A stretch of DNA of 64,000 nucleotides from DATHSY01 sp046729855 (GTDB lineage: Bacteria > Actinomycetota > UBA4738 > HRBIN12). The notes below the pieces were generated by a model that worked only from the letters and a program-made list of their open reading frames with translations, was not told where the DNA came from and made no database searches. Below are positions 63,872-64,000 of this stretch, in pieces (the stretch's first letter is position 1; each line of letters begins with the position of its first letter). The position numbers and the translations under genes were made by a program. Where the stretch lies: NCBI GenBank assembly GCA_046729855.1, contig JBKPHM010000031.1, positions 31,172-95,171 of the forward strand, read 5' to 3'.

Positions 63872-63877
63872 AGCCTA
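63872..63877 (-). promoter_or_regulatory. Putative -10 box for the leaderless DUF488 gene
   Basis: TAGGCT ends 6 nt before the GTG start. Confidence 0.45.
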
Positions 63878-63895
63878 GGCCGGAGCAGCGCTTGC

Positions 63896-63901
63896 TACAC
63901 T
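63896..63901 (+). promoter_or_regulatory. Putative -10 box for tRNA-Glu
   Basis: TACACT lies 24 nt before the 5' end of tRNA-Glu. Confidence 0.35.
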
Positions 63902-63925
63902 CGTCGGGCTGCGATGCGCCCTCTC

Positions 63926-63998
63926 GGTCCCATCGTCTAGTGGCCTAGGACACCACCCTCTCAAGGTGGAGACACGGGTTCAAATCCCGTTGGGACTA
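63926..63998 (+). tRNA. tRNA-Glu (anticodon CTC)
   Basis: The acceptor GGTCCCA pairs with TGGGACT (first pair G-U), the anticodon stem CCACC/GGTGG closes the loop CTCTCAA with anticodon CTC, and the T arm is ACGGG-TTCAAAT-CCCGT. Discriminator base A is at 63998 and CCA is not encoded. The gene ends two bases before the window edge. Confidence 0.95.
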
Positions 63999-64000
63999 CG

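Overview
This is a high-GC (roughly 70 % by eye) chromosomal window from an actinomycetote. The gene order is the evidence. On the minus strand, read from right to left, it follows the classical actinobacterial housekeeping order: recG-rsmD-coaD-coiled-coil protein-DUF177-rpmF-rnc-mutM, smc-ftsY-ffh-rpsP-khpA-rimM-trmD-rplS-lepB-rnhB-DUF2469-yraN-comM-dprA, xerC-whiG/fliA-type sigma-M23 peptidase-rpsB-tsf-pyrH-frr-cdsA-dxr-rseP, ispG, proS-rimP-nusA-ylxR. Other actinobacterial signs are a WhiG-type sigma factor without flagellar genes, DUF2469, an LAFTG sorting-signal protein and an F420 biosynthesis gene (cofC). I cannot fix the class; an uncultured, deep-branching lineage is my inference.

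Layout. 1-3991: ylxR(partial)-nusA-rimP, a small unknown gene and proS. 4130-6201: trpEG on the plus strand. 6210-7907: a secreted metalloprotease. 8007-11328: ispG, then a response regulator-histidine kinase-yjbQ operon. 11400-17990: isoprenoid, phospholipid and translation genes (rseP, dxr, cdsA, frr, pyrH, tsf, rpsB). 18147-23000: membrane protein, PQQ-propeller protein, M23 peptidase, sigma factor, xerC. 23061-27362: an accessory patch holding a persulfide dioxygenase/rhodanese fusion, an orphan polyamine-type binding lipoprotein and a pseudokinase-PASTA membrane protein. 27332-41126: dprA through smc, interrupted by a receiver-only regulator and a wrecked histidine kinase. 41186-43209: acylphosphatase, sorted surface protein, nicotinamidase. 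43249-49648: mutM to recG. 49719-57091: tlpA, rpmB, thiDL, pckA, mscL, a phosphoribosyltransferase operon, an Lrp-like RAM protein and ddl. 57088-60982: cystathionine gamma-synthase family enzyme, plsC, cofC, cold-shock-like protein, HU and a secreted protein. 60983-64000: a gene-poor stretch with tRNA-Gln(CTG) and a decayed partial copy of it, a phospholipase C-like lipoprotein, a DUF488 protein and tRNA-Glu(CTC).

Two themes run through the window. First, genes inside operons are tightly coupled (ATGA, GTGA and TGATG overlaps are the rule). Second, genes that head a transcription unit very often lack a Shine-Dalgarno sequence and instead carry a TANNNT box 6-9 nt before the start codon, which is what leaderless transcription would look like. 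I found 17 such cases and used the pattern to choose starts for tlpA, comM and the pseudokinase.

I saw no CRISPR array, phage, transposase or biosynthetic cluster. The items most worth following are the leaderless promoter pattern, the pseudokinase-PASTA protein, a MutM-family protein that has Met where the catalytic N-terminal Pro should be, the partial tRNA-Gln duplicate, and the internally deleted histidine kinase next to an orphan receiver inside the signal-recognition-particle gene cluster.
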